From: Streptomyces sp. NRRL WC-3742
GTDB lineage: Bacteria; Actinomycetota; Actinomycetes; Streptomycetales; Streptomycetaceae
Direction of reading: 5' to 3'
DNA length: 64,000 bases
Assembly: GCF_000720635.1 (NCBI RefSeq)
Contig: NZ_JOCF01000012.1
Location: forward strand, 65,844 to 129,843
Part shown: positions 52,153 to 60,683 of the stretch, piece by piece
How the letters are laid out: every line of letters starts with the position of its first letter
Numbering within the stretch: the stretch's first letter is position 1
Made by a program: the position numbers and the translations under genes
Notes under the pieces: generated by a model
Told to the model about the DNA's origin: nothing
The model's input: only the letters and a program-made list of their open reading frames with translations
Databases searched by the model: none

Positions 52153-52201
52153 GTTCTCTCGTTCGACATTCGAACGTTAGACGTTCCGAAGGGCCGTTCG
52201 G
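52153..52201 (-). promoter_or_regulatory. Upstream block shared with the GT-C-like gene (copy 2)
   Basis: GTTCTCTCGTTCGA (52153-52166), then CGAACGTTAGACGTT with an AACGT-TAG-ACGTT dyad (52171-52183), and CCGAAGGGCCGTTCGG. Same words and order as 49413-49440, with a 21-base insertion. It supports translation starting at 52127 rather than 52169. Confidence 0.5.
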
Positions 52202-52248
52202 TTACCCCCGACGGGTGCCCGGATCCCCGTCCGGGCCTGTGATGCTGG

Positions 52249-52713
52249 TCACGCGCCCGGTCCGGAGGCCCCCGCGAGCATCCGTTGCAGCAGGTCGCGC
52301 AGTACGGCCCGCTCGTCCTGGCCGAGGGCGGCCAGCGGCTCGCGGGCGAAGTTCAGCGACTCGCGCAGCTCCTCGGAGGCGGCGGCGCCGGTCTCGGTGG
52401 CGGCGACCAGCTTGACCCGGCGGTCGTGCTGGTCGGCGGCCCGGGTGACGAAGCCGCGGGTCTCGAGCCGGTCGACGATGCCGGTGATGTTGGAGGGCTC
52501 GCAGCTGAGGGTCTGGGCGATCTGGCGCATCGGCATCGGGCCGCGCCGCAGCAGGGCGAGCACCTTGGCCTGGGCGCCGGTGAGGGAGCGGGCCGCGGCG
52601 GCGTCCTCGTACTCGCGGTGGAAGAGCGCGACCAGGTTGGCCATCAGGTCGACGACCTCGCGGGTGATCTCGTCGGACTGCGGCGCGGTGGCCTGGGTCG
52701 GCATGTTCTCCAT
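52249..52713 (-). CDS. MarR-family transcriptional regulator (154 aa)
   Basis: Winged HTH: LTGAQAKVLALLRRGPMPMRQIAQTLS, recognition helix EPSNITGIVDRLETRGFVTR and wing AADQHDRRVKLVAATETG. N- and C-terminal helices form the dimer. No Cys in the N-terminal helix, so it is not an OhrR-type peroxide sensor. ATGs at 52713 and 52704 compete. An AT-rich segment with AAAGTTTAGATGGTGAACCTTT lies just upstream (52735-52756) and holds an imperfect dyad suited to MarR binding. Confidence 0.92.
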   Translation of the reverse strand: MENMPTQATAPQSDEITREVVDLMANLVALFHREYEDAAAARSLTGAQAKVLALLRRGPMPMRQIAQTLSCEPSNITGIVDRLETRGFVTRAADQHDRRVKLVAATETGAAASEELRESLNFAREPLAALGQDERAVLRDLLQRMLAGASGPGA

Positions 52714-53004
52714 GGTGCAGAGTCTACCTGAAAAGTTTAGATGGTGAACCTTTCATGTCCATCGCTACTTCGGCCGCTCAACCTTTCACGGCTGATCCAC
52801 CGTCAGGACCGCTGCCCCGAACCAGGGGGGCGCGCGGGGCGGTTCGCGTGCACGGCGCAGGGCGTCGGGCCTCACTACCGCATTCCGGCCGGATTCGAAA
52901 GTGCGTCATCCATCGTGCGGACGGGCGCGGTACGGTGGTCCCGCCCGACGTTGGGGCCGTTCGGGGGAGAGATCCGGCCGAGGGGTGGACCTCGTTGAGG
53001 ATTC

Positions 53005-53048
53005 GACTAGCATTGAGCGAAAGCCTGTCCGTTTTGCTCAATTTAGTC
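53005..53048 (+). promoter_or_regulatory. 44-bp imperfect inverted repeat upstream of DUF3145
   Basis: GACTA-GC-ATTGAGC-GAAA ... TTTT-GCTCAAT-TTAGTC; the arms pair through GACTA/TAGTC and ATTGAGC/GCTCAAT around a 9-nt loop. It is AT-rich and about 92 bases before the GTG start of the DUF3145 gene. It may be an operator or a 5'-leader hairpin. The stretch 52757-53004 otherwise shows no gene. Confidence 0.55.
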
Positions 53049-53140
53049 GCTTAATGTCGGCTAACGTGGGTAACTGTGGATCACCTGCAGGCACGAGGCA
53101 GCTGGGGAAGGCGACCCTCGTCCACAGCCTGGAGGTCCCG

Positions 53141-53635
53141 GTGACGACACGTGGAGTTCTCTACATCCACTCCGCGCCCCGCGCGCTGTGCCCGCACGTC
53201 GAGTGGGCCGTCGCGGGGGTGCTCGGTGTACGGGTGAGTCTGGACTGGATCCGCCAGCCGGCCGCGCCCGGGCACTGGCGTGCCGAACTCTCCTGGACGG
53301 GGGAGTCCGGCACCGCCTCGAAGCTCGCCTCCGCGCTGCGCGGCTGGCAGTTGATGCGGTACGAGGTGACCAGCGAGCCCTGCGCCACGGCGGAGGGCGA
53401 GCGCTACAGCAGCACGCCCACGCTCGGCATCTTCCACGCCGTCACGGGCATCCACGGCGACATCCTCATCCCCGAGGACCGGCTGCGCGCCGTCCTGCTG
53501 CGCGCCCGCAGCGAGGGCGCCGACCTGGAGGCCGAGATCTCCCGGCTGCTGGGCAAGCCCTGGGACGACGAGCTGGAGCCCTTCCGCTACGCGGGCGAGG
53601 GCGCCCCGGTGCGCTGGCTTCACCAGGTGGTCTGA
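53141..53635 (+). CDS. DUF3145 family protein (164 aa)
   Basis: Actinobacteria-specific protein: TTRGVLYIHSAPRALCPHVEW, GVRVSLDWIRQPAAPG, FHAVTGIHGDILIPEDRLRA and LEAEISRLLGKPWDDELEPFRYA are the family blocks. In streptomycetes it regularly sits next to fabF, as here, but its role is not known; a link to fatty-acid or cell-wall growth is inferred from context. The GTG start at 53141 has GGAGG eight bases upstream. It converges on fabF through a strong bidirectional terminator. Confidence 0.92.
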   Translation: MTTRGVLYIHSAPRALCPHVEWAVAGVLGVRVSLDWIRQPAAPGHWRAELSWTGESGTASKLASALRGWQLMRYEVTSEPCATAEGERYSSTPTLGIFHAVTGIHGDILIPEDRLRAVLLRARSEGADLEAEISRLLGKPWDDELEPFRYAGEGAPVRWLHQVV

Positions 53636-53673
53636 CAGGTGCTCTGACAGGTGTTCCGACCTTCCGCATGCGG

Positions 53674-53718
53674 ACGGCAAGGGGCCGGTGCTCGCGATGA
53701 GCACCGGCCCCTTGCCGT
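53674..53718. terminator. Bidirectional terminator between DUF3145 and fabF
   Basis: Perfect 20-nt arms (ACGGCAAGGGGCCGGTGCTC and complement) around the loop GCGAT, 38 bases past the DUF3145 stop and 9 bases past the fabF stop on the other strand. Confidence 0.9.
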
Positions 53719-53727
53719 ACGGGCGGG

Positions 53728-54996
53728 TCAGCGGGTGCGGAAGGCCAGCACCACGTTGTGGCCGCCGAAGCCGAACGAGTTGTTCAGCGCGGCGATGCGG
53801 CCCTCGGCGGGCAGCGCGCGGGCCTCGTCGCGGACGATGTCGGCCTCGACGTCGTCGTCCAGCTCCTCGACGTTGATGGTCGGCGGGGCCAGGCGGTGGT
53901 GCAGGGCCAGCACGGTGGCGACGGTCTCGATGCCGCCGGCGCCGCCCAGCAGGTGACCGGTCATCGACTTGGTGGCGGAGACGGCGATGTGGTCCAGGTC
54001 CTCGCCCAGCTCCTTGCGCAGCGCCTTCAGCTCGGCGGTGTCGCCCTGCGGGGTCGAGGTGGCGTGCGCGTTGACGTGCACGATCTCGGCCTTGCTCAGG
54101 TCGTTGCGCTCGAACAGGTCGGCCAGCGCGCGGGCCACGCCGGCGCCGGTCGGCTCGGGCTGGGCGATGTGGTGGGCGTCCGAGGACAGGCCCTGGCCCA
54201 CGGCCTCGCAGTAGATGCGGGCGCCGCGCGCCTCGGCGTGCTCCAGCGACTCCAGCACGACCACGCCCGCGCCCTCGCCCAGCACGAAGCCGTCGCGGGC
54301 CTTGTCGTACGGGCGCGAGGCACCCTCGGGGTCGTCGTTGTTCTTGGACATCGCCATCATGCTGGCGAACGCGGCGATCGGCAGCGGGTGCATCGCCGCC
54401 TCCGTGCCGCCGGCCACCACGACGTCGGCGCGGCCGGTACGGATCATCTCGATCGCGTAGCCGATCGCCTCGGCGCCGGAGGCGCAGGCCGAGACCGGGG
54501 TGTGCACGCCGGCGCGGGCGCCGACCTCCAGACCGACGTTCGCCGCCGGGGAGTTGGGCATCAGCATCGGCACGGTGTGCGGGGAGACCTTGCGGGCGCC
54601 CTTCTCCCGCAGGATGTCGTACTGGTCGAGCAGGGTGGTCACGCCGCCGATGCCGGAGGCGATGACGGTGCCCAGGCGCTCGGGGGCGAGCTTGGAGGAC
54701 TCGTCGGTGGCCGGGGTCTCGAAGCCGGCGTCGGCCCACGCCTCGCGGGCGGCGATCAGCGCGAACTGGGCCGAGCGGTCCAGCTTGCGGGCCACCGGGC
54801 GGGGCAGGATCTCGCCCGGCTCGACGGCGACGCGCGCCCCGATCCGGACGGGCAGCTCGGCCGCCCACTCCTCGGTCAGGGCCGCCACTCCGGAGCGCCC
54901 GGCGACCAGGTTCTCCCAGGTGGTGGCGGCGTCGCCGCCCAGCGGCGTGAAGGCGCCGAGACCCGTGACGACCACGGTACGGTTTTCAGCGGTCAC
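53728..54996 (-). CDS. fabF: Beta-ketoacyl-ACP synthase II
   Basis: Condenses malonyl-ACP with growing acyl-ACP in type II fatty-acid synthesis. Thiolase fold: Cys171 in SACASGAEA, His in [11 protein letters not shown] and the second His in [13 protein letters not shown] form the Cys-His-His site, and GFGGHN ends the protein. 422 residues. The start is GTG 54996, after AGAAG; an upstream ATG at 55014 is less likely. Last gene of fabD-fabH-acpP-fabF, 123 non-coding bases after acpP. Confidence 0.96.
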   Translation of the reverse strand: MTAENRTVVVTGLGAFTPLGGDAATTWENLVAGRSGVAALTEEWAAELPVRIGARVAVEPGEILPRPVARKLDRSAQFALIAAREAWADAGFETPATDESSKLAPERLGTVIASGIGGVTTLLDQYDILREKGARKVSPHTVPMLMPNSPAANVGLEVGARAGVHTPVSACASGAEAIGYAIEMIRTGRADVVVAGGTEAAMHPLPIAAFASMMAMSKNNDDPEGASRPYDKARDGFVLGEGAGVVVLESLEHAEARGARIYCEAVGQGLSSDAHHIAQPEPTGAGVARALADLFERNDLSKAEIVHVNAHATSTPQGDTAELKALRKELGEDLDHIAVSATKSMTGHLLGGAGGIETVATVLALHHRLAPPTINVEELDDDVEADIVRDEARALPAEGRIAALNNSFGFGGHNVVLAFRTR

Positions 54997-55137
54997 TGGT
55001 TCTTCTTCTCTCACGTTGTGCGGGTTCGGCGGCGAGCCGGGGAAGTGGGCCCGGCCGGGCGCCCGGTGGGGCGTCCCGGCCGGCAGGTCGGCCCGGCTCG
55101 CGGGGAGCCGGACCGGGAGATCGAACGTGTCGAACGA

Positions 55138-55389
55138 TCAGGCGGCGGCGTTGGCGATGATGTACGCCACCGCGTCGCCGACGGTCTTCAGGTTCTTGAC
55201 CTCGTCGTCCGGGATCTTGACGTCGAAGCGCTCCTCGGCGGCCACGACGACCTCGACCATGGACAGCGAGTCGACGTCCAGGTCGTCGGTGAAGGACTTG
55301 TCCTCCTGGACGTCCTCGACCGGGATGCCGGCGATCTCGTTGACGATCTCGGCGAGACCTTCCAGGACCTCGGCCTTGTCCTTAGCCAT
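55138..55389 (-). CDS. acpP: Acyl carrier protein
   Basis: An 83-residue acidic helical protein. The phosphopantetheine site is Ser41 in DLDVDSLSMVEVV, the D-S-L signature. It carries the growing acyl chain between the Fab enzymes. Third gene of the fab operon, 84 bases after fabH. Confidence 0.96.
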   Translation of the reverse strand: MAKDKAEVLEGLAEIVNEIAGIPVEDVQEDKSFTDDLDVDSLSMVEVVVAAEERFDVKIPDDEVKNLKTVGDAVAYIIANAAA

Positions 55390-55473
55390 ACTGGCTGCTC
55401 CTCTTCGGTGTTGAACGTGTCCGGCCGTCGACCGGGCACGGGCTTGTGGGTGAGTGGGTGGGGCGAAACGCGC

Positions 55474-56505
55474 CTAGGGGAGCGTAACGACTGTCGCCGC
55501 GTAGACGAGACCCGCCCCGAACCCGATGATCAGCGCGAGATCCCCGCTGCGGGCCTCGCCACTCTCCAGCATGCGCTCCATCGCCAGCGGGATGGAGGCG
55601 GCGGAGGTGTTGCCGGTCTCGGCGATGTCGCGGGCGACCGGCACCGTGGCGGGCAGCTTGAGGGCCTTGATCATGGCGTCGGTGATGCGCATGTTGGCCT
55701 GGTGCGGGATGAAGGCGCCCAGGTCCGCGGCGCTGATCCCGGCGGCGTCCAGCGCCTGCTGGGCCACCTTGGCCATCTCCCAGACCGCCCAGCGGAAGAC
55801 CGGCTGGCCCTCCATGCGCAGGGCCGGCCACTTGAGCTCGTCGCCCGCGCCGTTGACGGCGTCCGGCTTGGCGAACGCGGTGTCCCAGGCGACGGTCTGC
55901 GAGATGACGTCCGCCTGCGAGCCGTCCGAGCCCCAGATCAGCTTGCCGATGCCGGGGACGTCGGACGGGCCGACCACCGCGGCGCCGGCGCCGTCGCCGA
56001 AGATGAACGCGGTCGAGCGGTCCGACTTGTCGGTCAGGTCGCTGAGCCGCTCGACGCCGATCACCAGCACGTACTCGGCGTTGCCGCCGCGGATCATGCC
56101 GTCCGCCACGCCCAGGCCGTAGCCGAAGCCGGCGCACGCGGCCGAGATGTCGAAGGCCGGGGCCGTGCCGCAGCCGAGGCGCAGGGCGATCTCGGTGGCG
56201 ATGGCGGGGGTCTGCTTCAGGTGCGAGACCGTCGCGACGATCACGCCGCCGATCTGGTCGGGGGAGATCCCGGCCTGGGCGATGGCCTTGCCGGCGGCCT
56301 GCACCGACATCTCGGCGACGGACTCCTCCGGGCCGGCCCAGCGGCGCTGCTCGATGCCGCTGCGGGTGCGGATCCACTCGTCGGAGGAGTCGATCCACTC
56401 CAGCACCTCGGCGTTCGGGATGACCCGGGCCGGGCGGTAGCCGCCGACGCCGTGGATGCGCGAGTACCGCGCACCTTCGGCCGGGCGGATCTGGGGCTTG
56501 CTCAT
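55474..56505 (-). CDS. fabH: Beta-ketoacyl-ACP synthase III
   Basis: Starts fatty-acid synthesis by joining an acyl-CoA (branched-chain starters in streptomycetes) to malonyl-ACP. Catalytic Cys124 in ISAACAGFGYG, His in FIPHQANMRI and Asn in ETGNTSAASIP are intact. 343 residues. Its ATG overlaps the fabD stop by 4 bases, so they are coupled. In the streptomycete FabH family the starter preference is set by the active-site pocket, which cannot be read here. Confidence 0.96.
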   Translation of the reverse strand: MSKPQIRPAEGARYSRIHGVGGYRPARVIPNAEVLEWIDSSDEWIRTRSGIEQRRWAGPEESVAEMSVQAAGKAIAQAGISPDQIGGVIVATVSHLKQTPAIATEIALRLGCGTAPAFDISAACAGFGYGLGVADGMIRGGNAEYVLVIGVERLSDLTDKSDRSTAFIFGDGAGAAVVGPSDVPGIGKLIWGSDGSQADVISQTVAWDTAFAKPDAVNGAGDELKWPALRMEGQPVFRWAVWEMAKVAQQALDAAGISAADLGAFIPHQANMRITDAMIKALKLPATVPVARDIAETGNTSAASIPLAMERMLESGEARSGDLALIIGFGAGLVYAATVVTLP

Positions 56506-57452
56506 GCCTGGTTCTCCTGCTCCTGCCCGCCGTGCTCCTCGACCAGGGCACGGGCCTTGTCGAGATCGGCGGGGGTCTTGACGGCCAGGGTGGCCACGCC
56601 CTTCAGGTTGCGCTTCAGCAGCCCGGTGAGGGTGCCGGCCGGGGACAGCTCGATGACGGCGGTGGCGCCGAGCTGCCCGAGGGTCTCCATGCAGAGGTCC
56701 CAGCGGACGGGGTTGGAGACCTGCGACACCAGGCGCGCGAGCACCTCGGTGCCGGAGGTGACGACCTGGCCGTCCTTGTTCGACACGTAGCGGACCTGCG
56801 GATCGGCCACCGTCAGGGTCGGGGCCAGCTGGGCCAGCCGCTCGACGCCCGGGGCCATGTGCTCGGTGTGGAAGGCCCCGGCGACCTTGAGGGCCACCAG
56901 CTTGGCGCCCGCCGGCGGGTCGGCCTTGAGGGCCTCCAGCTGGTCGAGCGTGCCGGCGGCGACGATCTGGCCGCCGCCGTTGTTGTTGGCCGCGGTCAGG
57001 CCGTGCTCGGCCAGCTTCGCCGCGACGACCTCCGGGTCGCCGCCGAGGACGGCGATCATGCCGGTCTCGGTGACGGCGGCGGCCTGGGCCATGGCCTGGC
57101 CGCGCTCGCGCACGAAGGTCAGCGCGTCGTGGGCGTTCAGCACGCCCGCGCCGGCGGCGGCGGTGATCTCGCCGACGCTGTGGCCGGCCACGGCGCCGAC
57201 CAGCTTGCGGGCGACGGCCTCGTCAGGGAAGAGCTCACGGGCGGTCATCAGACCGGCGGCGACCAGCAGCGGCTGGGCGACGGCGGTGTCCTTGATCTCC
57301 TCGGCGGAGGCCGCGGTGCCGGCGTGCACCAGGTCCAGACCGGCCACGTCCGACCAGCGGCGCAGACGGTCGGCGACACCGTCGAGTTCGAGCCAGGGGC
57401 TGAGGAAACCGGGGGACTGGGCACCCTGTCCAGGGGCGACGATTACGAGCAC
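56502..57452 (-). CDS. fabD: Malonyl CoA-ACP transacylase
   Basis: Transfers malonyl from CoA to ACP. GQGAQSPGFLSPWL at the N-terminus, nucleophile Ser92 in GHSVGE, Arg in FVRERGQAM and His in GAFHTEHMAP complete the active site. 316 residues, normal. First gene of the operon, behind a promoter whose -35 lies at the end of fasR. In many streptomycetes it also serves polyketide synthases. Confidence 0.96.
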   Translation of the reverse strand: MLVIVAPGQGAQSPGFLSPWLELDGVADRLRRWSDVAGLDLVHAGTAASAEEIKDTAVAQPLLVAAGLMTARELFPDEAVARKLVGAVAGHSVGEITAAAGAGVLNAHDALTFVRERGQAMAQAAAVTETGMIAVLGGDPEVVAAKLAEHGLTAANNNGGGQIVAAGTLDQLEALKADPPAGAKLVALKVAGAFHTEHMAPGVERLAQLAPTLTVADPQVRYVSNKDGQVVTSGTEVLARLVSQVSNPVRWDLCMETLGQLGATAVIELSPAGTLTGLLKRNLKGVATLAVKTPADLDKARALVEEHGGQEQENQA

Positions 57453-57519
57453 GGTTCAACCCTCTCTCGCCAGGCGCCCGGGGGCGGGTAGGCGACGGTA
57501 ACGAAGAAAACCATCCGGG

Positions 57520-57547
57520 ATTGTATGGTCCCTACACTCGGGTTCAG
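57520..57547 (-). promoter_or_regulatory. Promoter of the fab operon (candidate FasR-controlled)
   Basis: On the minus strand, -35 CTGAAC (57542-57547), 16-base spacer and -10 TACAAT (57520-57525), close to consensus. The -35 overlaps the fasR stop codon. A dyad ACCAT-N10-ATGGT (57510-57529) surrounds the -10. FasR is known in S. coelicolor to activate fabDHPF through this intergenic region; the exact binding site here is not shown. Confidence 0.6.
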
Positions 57548-58854
57548 CTCGGCTCCCCGGTGGCGGCGAGCCTGCCGAGGGCGAGGGCGATCCGGAGGGT
57601 GAAGGCCGAACGTACGTCGGAGGGGGCGTACCCCGTGACGTCGGTCACACGTCGTAGCCGGTAGCGCACCGTGTTGGGGTGCACGAAGAGCATCCGGGCC
57701 GCTCCCTCCAACGAGGAAGCCTGTTCCAGATAGACACTCAGCGTCTCGAGGAGTGCCGATCCGGCCTCGTCGAGCGGTGTGTAGATCTCCTCCACCAACT
57801 GGCGCCGGGCGGCCTGGTCCCCGGCCAGGGCGCGCTCGGGCAGCAGGTCGTCCGCCAGCACCGGGCGGGGGGCGTCCGGCCAGGCGGCGCAGGCCCGCAG
57901 GCCCGCCGCGGCGGCGTGGGCGGAGCGGGTGGCCGACAGCAGGTCCGGCACGGTCGGGCCGATGACCACCGGGCCGGGCGCGAACTGGCCGATCAGCGCC
58001 CTGGCCGCGTGCACCGGCTCCTTCTCGCCGCCCACCACGACCACCAGGCGCTTGCCCAGCACCCCGGTCAGCACGTGCAGCTTGGCGTAGCGGGCGGCCC
58101 GGCGGATCGCCTCCACCACCAGCTCGCTGTCGCCGTCCGGCGCGCTGCCCATCACCACCCGGACCTGGCTCGGCTGGCCCCAGCCGAGCGCCGCCGCCCG
58201 GGACAGCACGCCCTCGTCGGCGTCGCCGGACAGCAGGGAGTTGACCACCAGCGCCTCCAGGCGGGCGTCCCAGGCGCCGCGCGCCTCGGCCGCCTGCGCG
58301 TACACCTGGGCGGTGGCGAAGGCGATCTCGCGGGCGTACACGAGCACCGACTCGCGCATGTCCGCCTCGTCGCCGGGGGCGGCCACCTCCTCGATGGCCT
58401 CCTCCATCACCTCGATCGTGGTGCGGATCAGCTCCACGGTCTGGCGCAGGGTGATCGCCCTGGTCAGCTCGCGGGGGGCGGTGCCGAAGACGTCGGTGGA
58501 GATCGCCTGCGCGGTGTCCGGGTGGCGGTACCACTCGGTGAAGGCGGCGATGCCGGCCTGGGCGACCAGGCCGATCCAGGAGCGGTGCTCCGGCGGCATC
58601 CGCCGGTACCACCCGAGCTCGTCGTCCATGCGCGCGATGGCGGCGGTGGCCAGCTTGCCCGAGGACTTCTCCAGCCGCTTCAGGGTGGCCGCGCGCCGCT
58701 CGGCCCGCTCGGCGGCGTTTCTGCGCTCCTGGGCCGTCAGGCGGGGGGCCGCGCGCCCGGGGCGGTCGCGGGCGGGCCTGACGGCAGGGCTCTTGCCCGC
58801 GGGGTCGGGTACGGGACCGGGTTCGTTCTTGGAGTTCGCGGAAGCGGCTGGCAC
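57544..58854 (-). CDS. fasR: Fatty-acid synthesis regulator FasR (436 aa)
   Basis: PucR/CdaR-type protein: an N-terminal long helical sensor-like region (ITLRQTVELIRTTIEVMEEAI) and a C-terminal HTH of about 60 residues (SSLEGAARMLFVHPNTVRYRLRR). Its position directly upstream of fabD identifies it with S. coelicolor FasR, the activator of the fab operon. The first 50 residues are Pro/Ala/Arg-rich and poorly conserved in look. Start at ATG 58854; the 57453-57543 gap to fabD carries the promoter. Confidence 0.92.
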   Translation of the reverse strand: MPAASANSKNEPGPVPDPAGKSPAVRPARDRPGRAAPRLTAQERRNAAERAERRAATLKRLEKSSGKLATAAIARMDDELGWYRRMPPEHRSWIGLVAQAGIAAFTEWYRHPDTAQAISTDVFGTAPRELTRAITLRQTVELIRTTIEVMEEAIEEVAAPGDEADMRESVLVYAREIAFATAQVYAQAAEARGAWDARLEALVVNSLLSGDADEGVLSRAAALGWGQPSQVRVVMGSAPDGDSELVVEAIRRAARYAKLHVLTGVLGKRLVVVVGGEKEPVHAARALIGQFAPGPVVIGPTVPDLLSATRSAHAAAAGLRACAAWPDAPRPVLADDLLPERALAGDQAARRQLVEEIYTPLDEAGSALLETLSVYLEQASSLEGAARMLFVHPNTVRYRLRRVTDVTGYAPSDVRSAFTLRIALALGRLAATGEPS

Positions 58855-58935
58855 AAGGACAAGACTGCCTCACGCGAGTGACTGCTCGTGCACACCCCCC
58901 GGCCCCGGCGGTCGCGGGCACTACGGTTGGGGAGC

Positions 58936-59712
58936 GTGACCGACGCCGCAGAACGCCCCCGTGCCGACCTCCGCCGCGCCGCCGAGCGCTACCGCTCCAC
59001 CCCGGCCGAGGGCGTCGAGACCCGCCACGCCTTCTCCTTCTCCGGGCACTACGACCCGAAGAACACCCACTTCGGCGCGCTGCTGGCCTGCAACGAGGAA
59101 CTCCTCGCCCCCGGTGCCGGGTTCGAGGAGCACAAGCACCGGGACACCGAGATCCTCACCTGGGTGCTGGAGGGCGCGCTCGCCCACCGGGACTCCCACG
59201 GGCACGACGGCGTCGTGCGCCCCGGGATGGTCCAGCACCTCAGCGCCGGCTCCGGCGTCACCCACACCGAGCGCAACGTCGGGGGCGCCGAGGGCCCGGT
59301 GCGCTTCGTCCAGATGTGGCTGCAGCCGGACCGGTTCGACGCGGCCCCGGCGTACGGGCTGCGCAGGGTGGAACCCGCCGACGGCGGGTTGACGCTGCTC
59401 GCCTCCGGGCTGGAGCGCGACGCCGCCACCGACGCCCTGCGGCTGCGGCGCGGCGACGCCGCGCTCTGGCTGGTCACCGCCGGGCCGTGGCAGCCGCTGA
59501 CCGGGCTGCCCGAGGCGCCCTGGCGCTACGCGCACCTGACGGCGGGCTCGCTGGGCTACCGGACCGTCCCCGGGCCCAAGGGCGGCGGGCGCTCGATGGT
59601 GCCCGGGGACAGCGTGCGGATCACCGGCGACGCCTTCGCCGATCCGTCCGCGGGGGAGGACGGCGCGCAGCTCCTGCTCTGGGAGATGCACTCGCCGGTC
59701 TCGTACGGCTAG
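58936..59712 (+). CDS. Pirin-like cupin protein (258 aa)
   Basis: N-terminal cupin with EEHKHRDTEILTWVLEGALAHRDS and a later VQHLSAGSGVTHTERN, the His/Glu residues that bind the metal. The C-terminal domain (DALRLRRGDAALWLVTAG to SYG) is the second, metal-free cupin. Pirins may act as quercetinases or redox regulators. The start is GTG 58936 behind GGGGAG. Divergent from fasR. Its TAG stop shares the tetramer CTAG with the stop of the next, convergent gene. Confidence 0.92.
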   Translation: MTDAAERPRADLRRAAERYRSTPAEGVETRHAFSFSGHYDPKNTHFGALLACNEELLAPGAGFEEHKHRDTEILTWVLEGALAHRDSHGHDGVVRPGMVQHLSAGSGVTHTERNVGGAEGPVRFVQMWLQPDRFDAAPAYGLRRVEPADGGLTLLASGLERDAATDALRLRRGDAALWLVTAGPWQPLTGLPEAPWRYAHLTAGSLGYRTVPGPKGGGRSMVPGDSVRITGDAFADPSAGEDGAQLLLWEMHSPVSYG

Positions 59713-60551
59713 TTCGCCTCGTTCGCCAGCTCGGTCAGGACGGCGTCGGACAGGGGCGGCCAGGCTTCGGCGGCCCAGGGGCCGAAGTCCCGGTCGGCGA
59801 GGGCGATGCAGGCCGCGCCGGCCTCGGGGTCGACCCACAGGAAGGTGCCGGACTGGCCGAAGTGGCCGAAGGTGGCGGGGGAGTTGGCGGTGCCCGTCCA
59901 GTGCGGGGACTTTCCGTCGCGGATCTCGAAGCCCAGGCCCCAGTCGTTGGGGCGGCGGTGGCCGTAGCCGGGCAGCACACCGCTGGTGCCGGGGAAGGCG
60001 ACCTCGCAGGTGGCCCGCCGCACGGTCGAGGGGTCCAGCAGCTTGGGCGACTGGAGCTCGGCGGCGAACAGGGCCAGGTCGGCGACGGTGGACAGGCCCC
60101 CGGCGCCGGCGGGGGACTTGTGGGCGGTGTTGACCAGGGTGTCCGCCATGCCCAGCGGCTCGAACACCGCCTCGGAGACGTAGCGGTGGAACGCGATCCC
60201 GGCGGCCTCGGCCAGCGCCGCGGCCAGGGTGTCGAAGCCCGCGTTGGAGTAGAGCCGGCGGTTGCCGGGCTCGGCGAGGACGCGGTCCTCGTCGAAGCCC
60301 AGCCCGGAGGTGTGCGCCAGCAGGTGGCGCACGGTCGATCCGGGCGGGCCGGCCGGGTCGTCCAGCTCGAAGACGCCCTCCTCGACGGCGACCAGCACCG
60401 CGTACGAGGTGAGCAGCTTGGTCACCGACGCCAGCGGGAACAGGTGCCGCTGCGGCCCGTGCGCGCCCAGCACCGCGCCGTCCGAACCCCGCACCACGGC
60501 CGCGGCCGCGTGGGGCACCGGCCAGTTCTCGATCATCCGCAAGCTCTCCAT
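59709..60551 (-). CDS. Serine hydrolase, class C beta-lactamase-like (280 aa)
   Basis: Penicillin-binding-protein-like fold: Ser42-x-x-Lys45 in ASVTKLLTSY, Tyr101-Ser-Asn in LYSNAGF, and the third box HFGQSG in place of KTG. No signal peptide, so it is cytoplasmic; esterase-type members (family VIII) show this layout. The ATG at 60551 is the start; a Met five codons on is the alternative. It converges with the pirin gene, the two stop codons overlapping, and is divergent from the MerR operon. Confidence 0.88.
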   Translation of the reverse strand: MESLRMIENWPVPHAAAAVVRGSDGAVLGAHGPQRHLFPLASVTKLLTSYAVLVAVEEGVFELDDPAGPPGSTVRHLLAHTSGLGFDEDRVLAEPGNRRLYSNAGFDTLAAALAEAAGIAFHRYVSEAVFEPLGMADTLVNTAHKSPAGAGGLSTVADLALFAAELQSPKLLDPSTVRRATCEVAFPGTSGVLPGYGHRRPNDWGLGFEIRDGKSPHWTGTANSPATFGHFGQSGTFLWVDPEAGAACIALADRDFGPWAAEAWPPLSDAVLTELANEAN

Positions 60552-60606
60552 GGACCCGACTCTAGGGCCTGTCCGGCCGGGCGTTTCCGCGGGCCTTCTG
60601 GGACGC

Positions 60607-60637
60607 TTGCTTGGAGTGCACTCCAACTCGGTAGCGT
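60607..60637 (+). promoter_or_regulatory. MerR-type promoter with 19-bp spacer and palindromic operator
   Basis: -35 TTGCTT (60607-60612) and -10 TAGCGT (60632-60637) are separated by exactly 19 bases, the over-long spacing that MerR activators correct. A perfect 16-bp palindrome TTGGAGTGCACTCCAA (60611-60626) lies across the -35 and spacer. It is 47 bases before the MerR start, so the operon is probably autoregulated. Confidence 0.75.
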
Positions 60638-60683
60638 CGTCATCGCCGCACCACACAGGTGGCGCGGCACACGGGGAGAGACC

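Noticed and set aside
52755..53054. Possible 99-residue gene between the MarR and DUF3145 genes
   Set aside because: No coding bias or ribosome-binding site; the region contains a dyad and promoter-like sequence.
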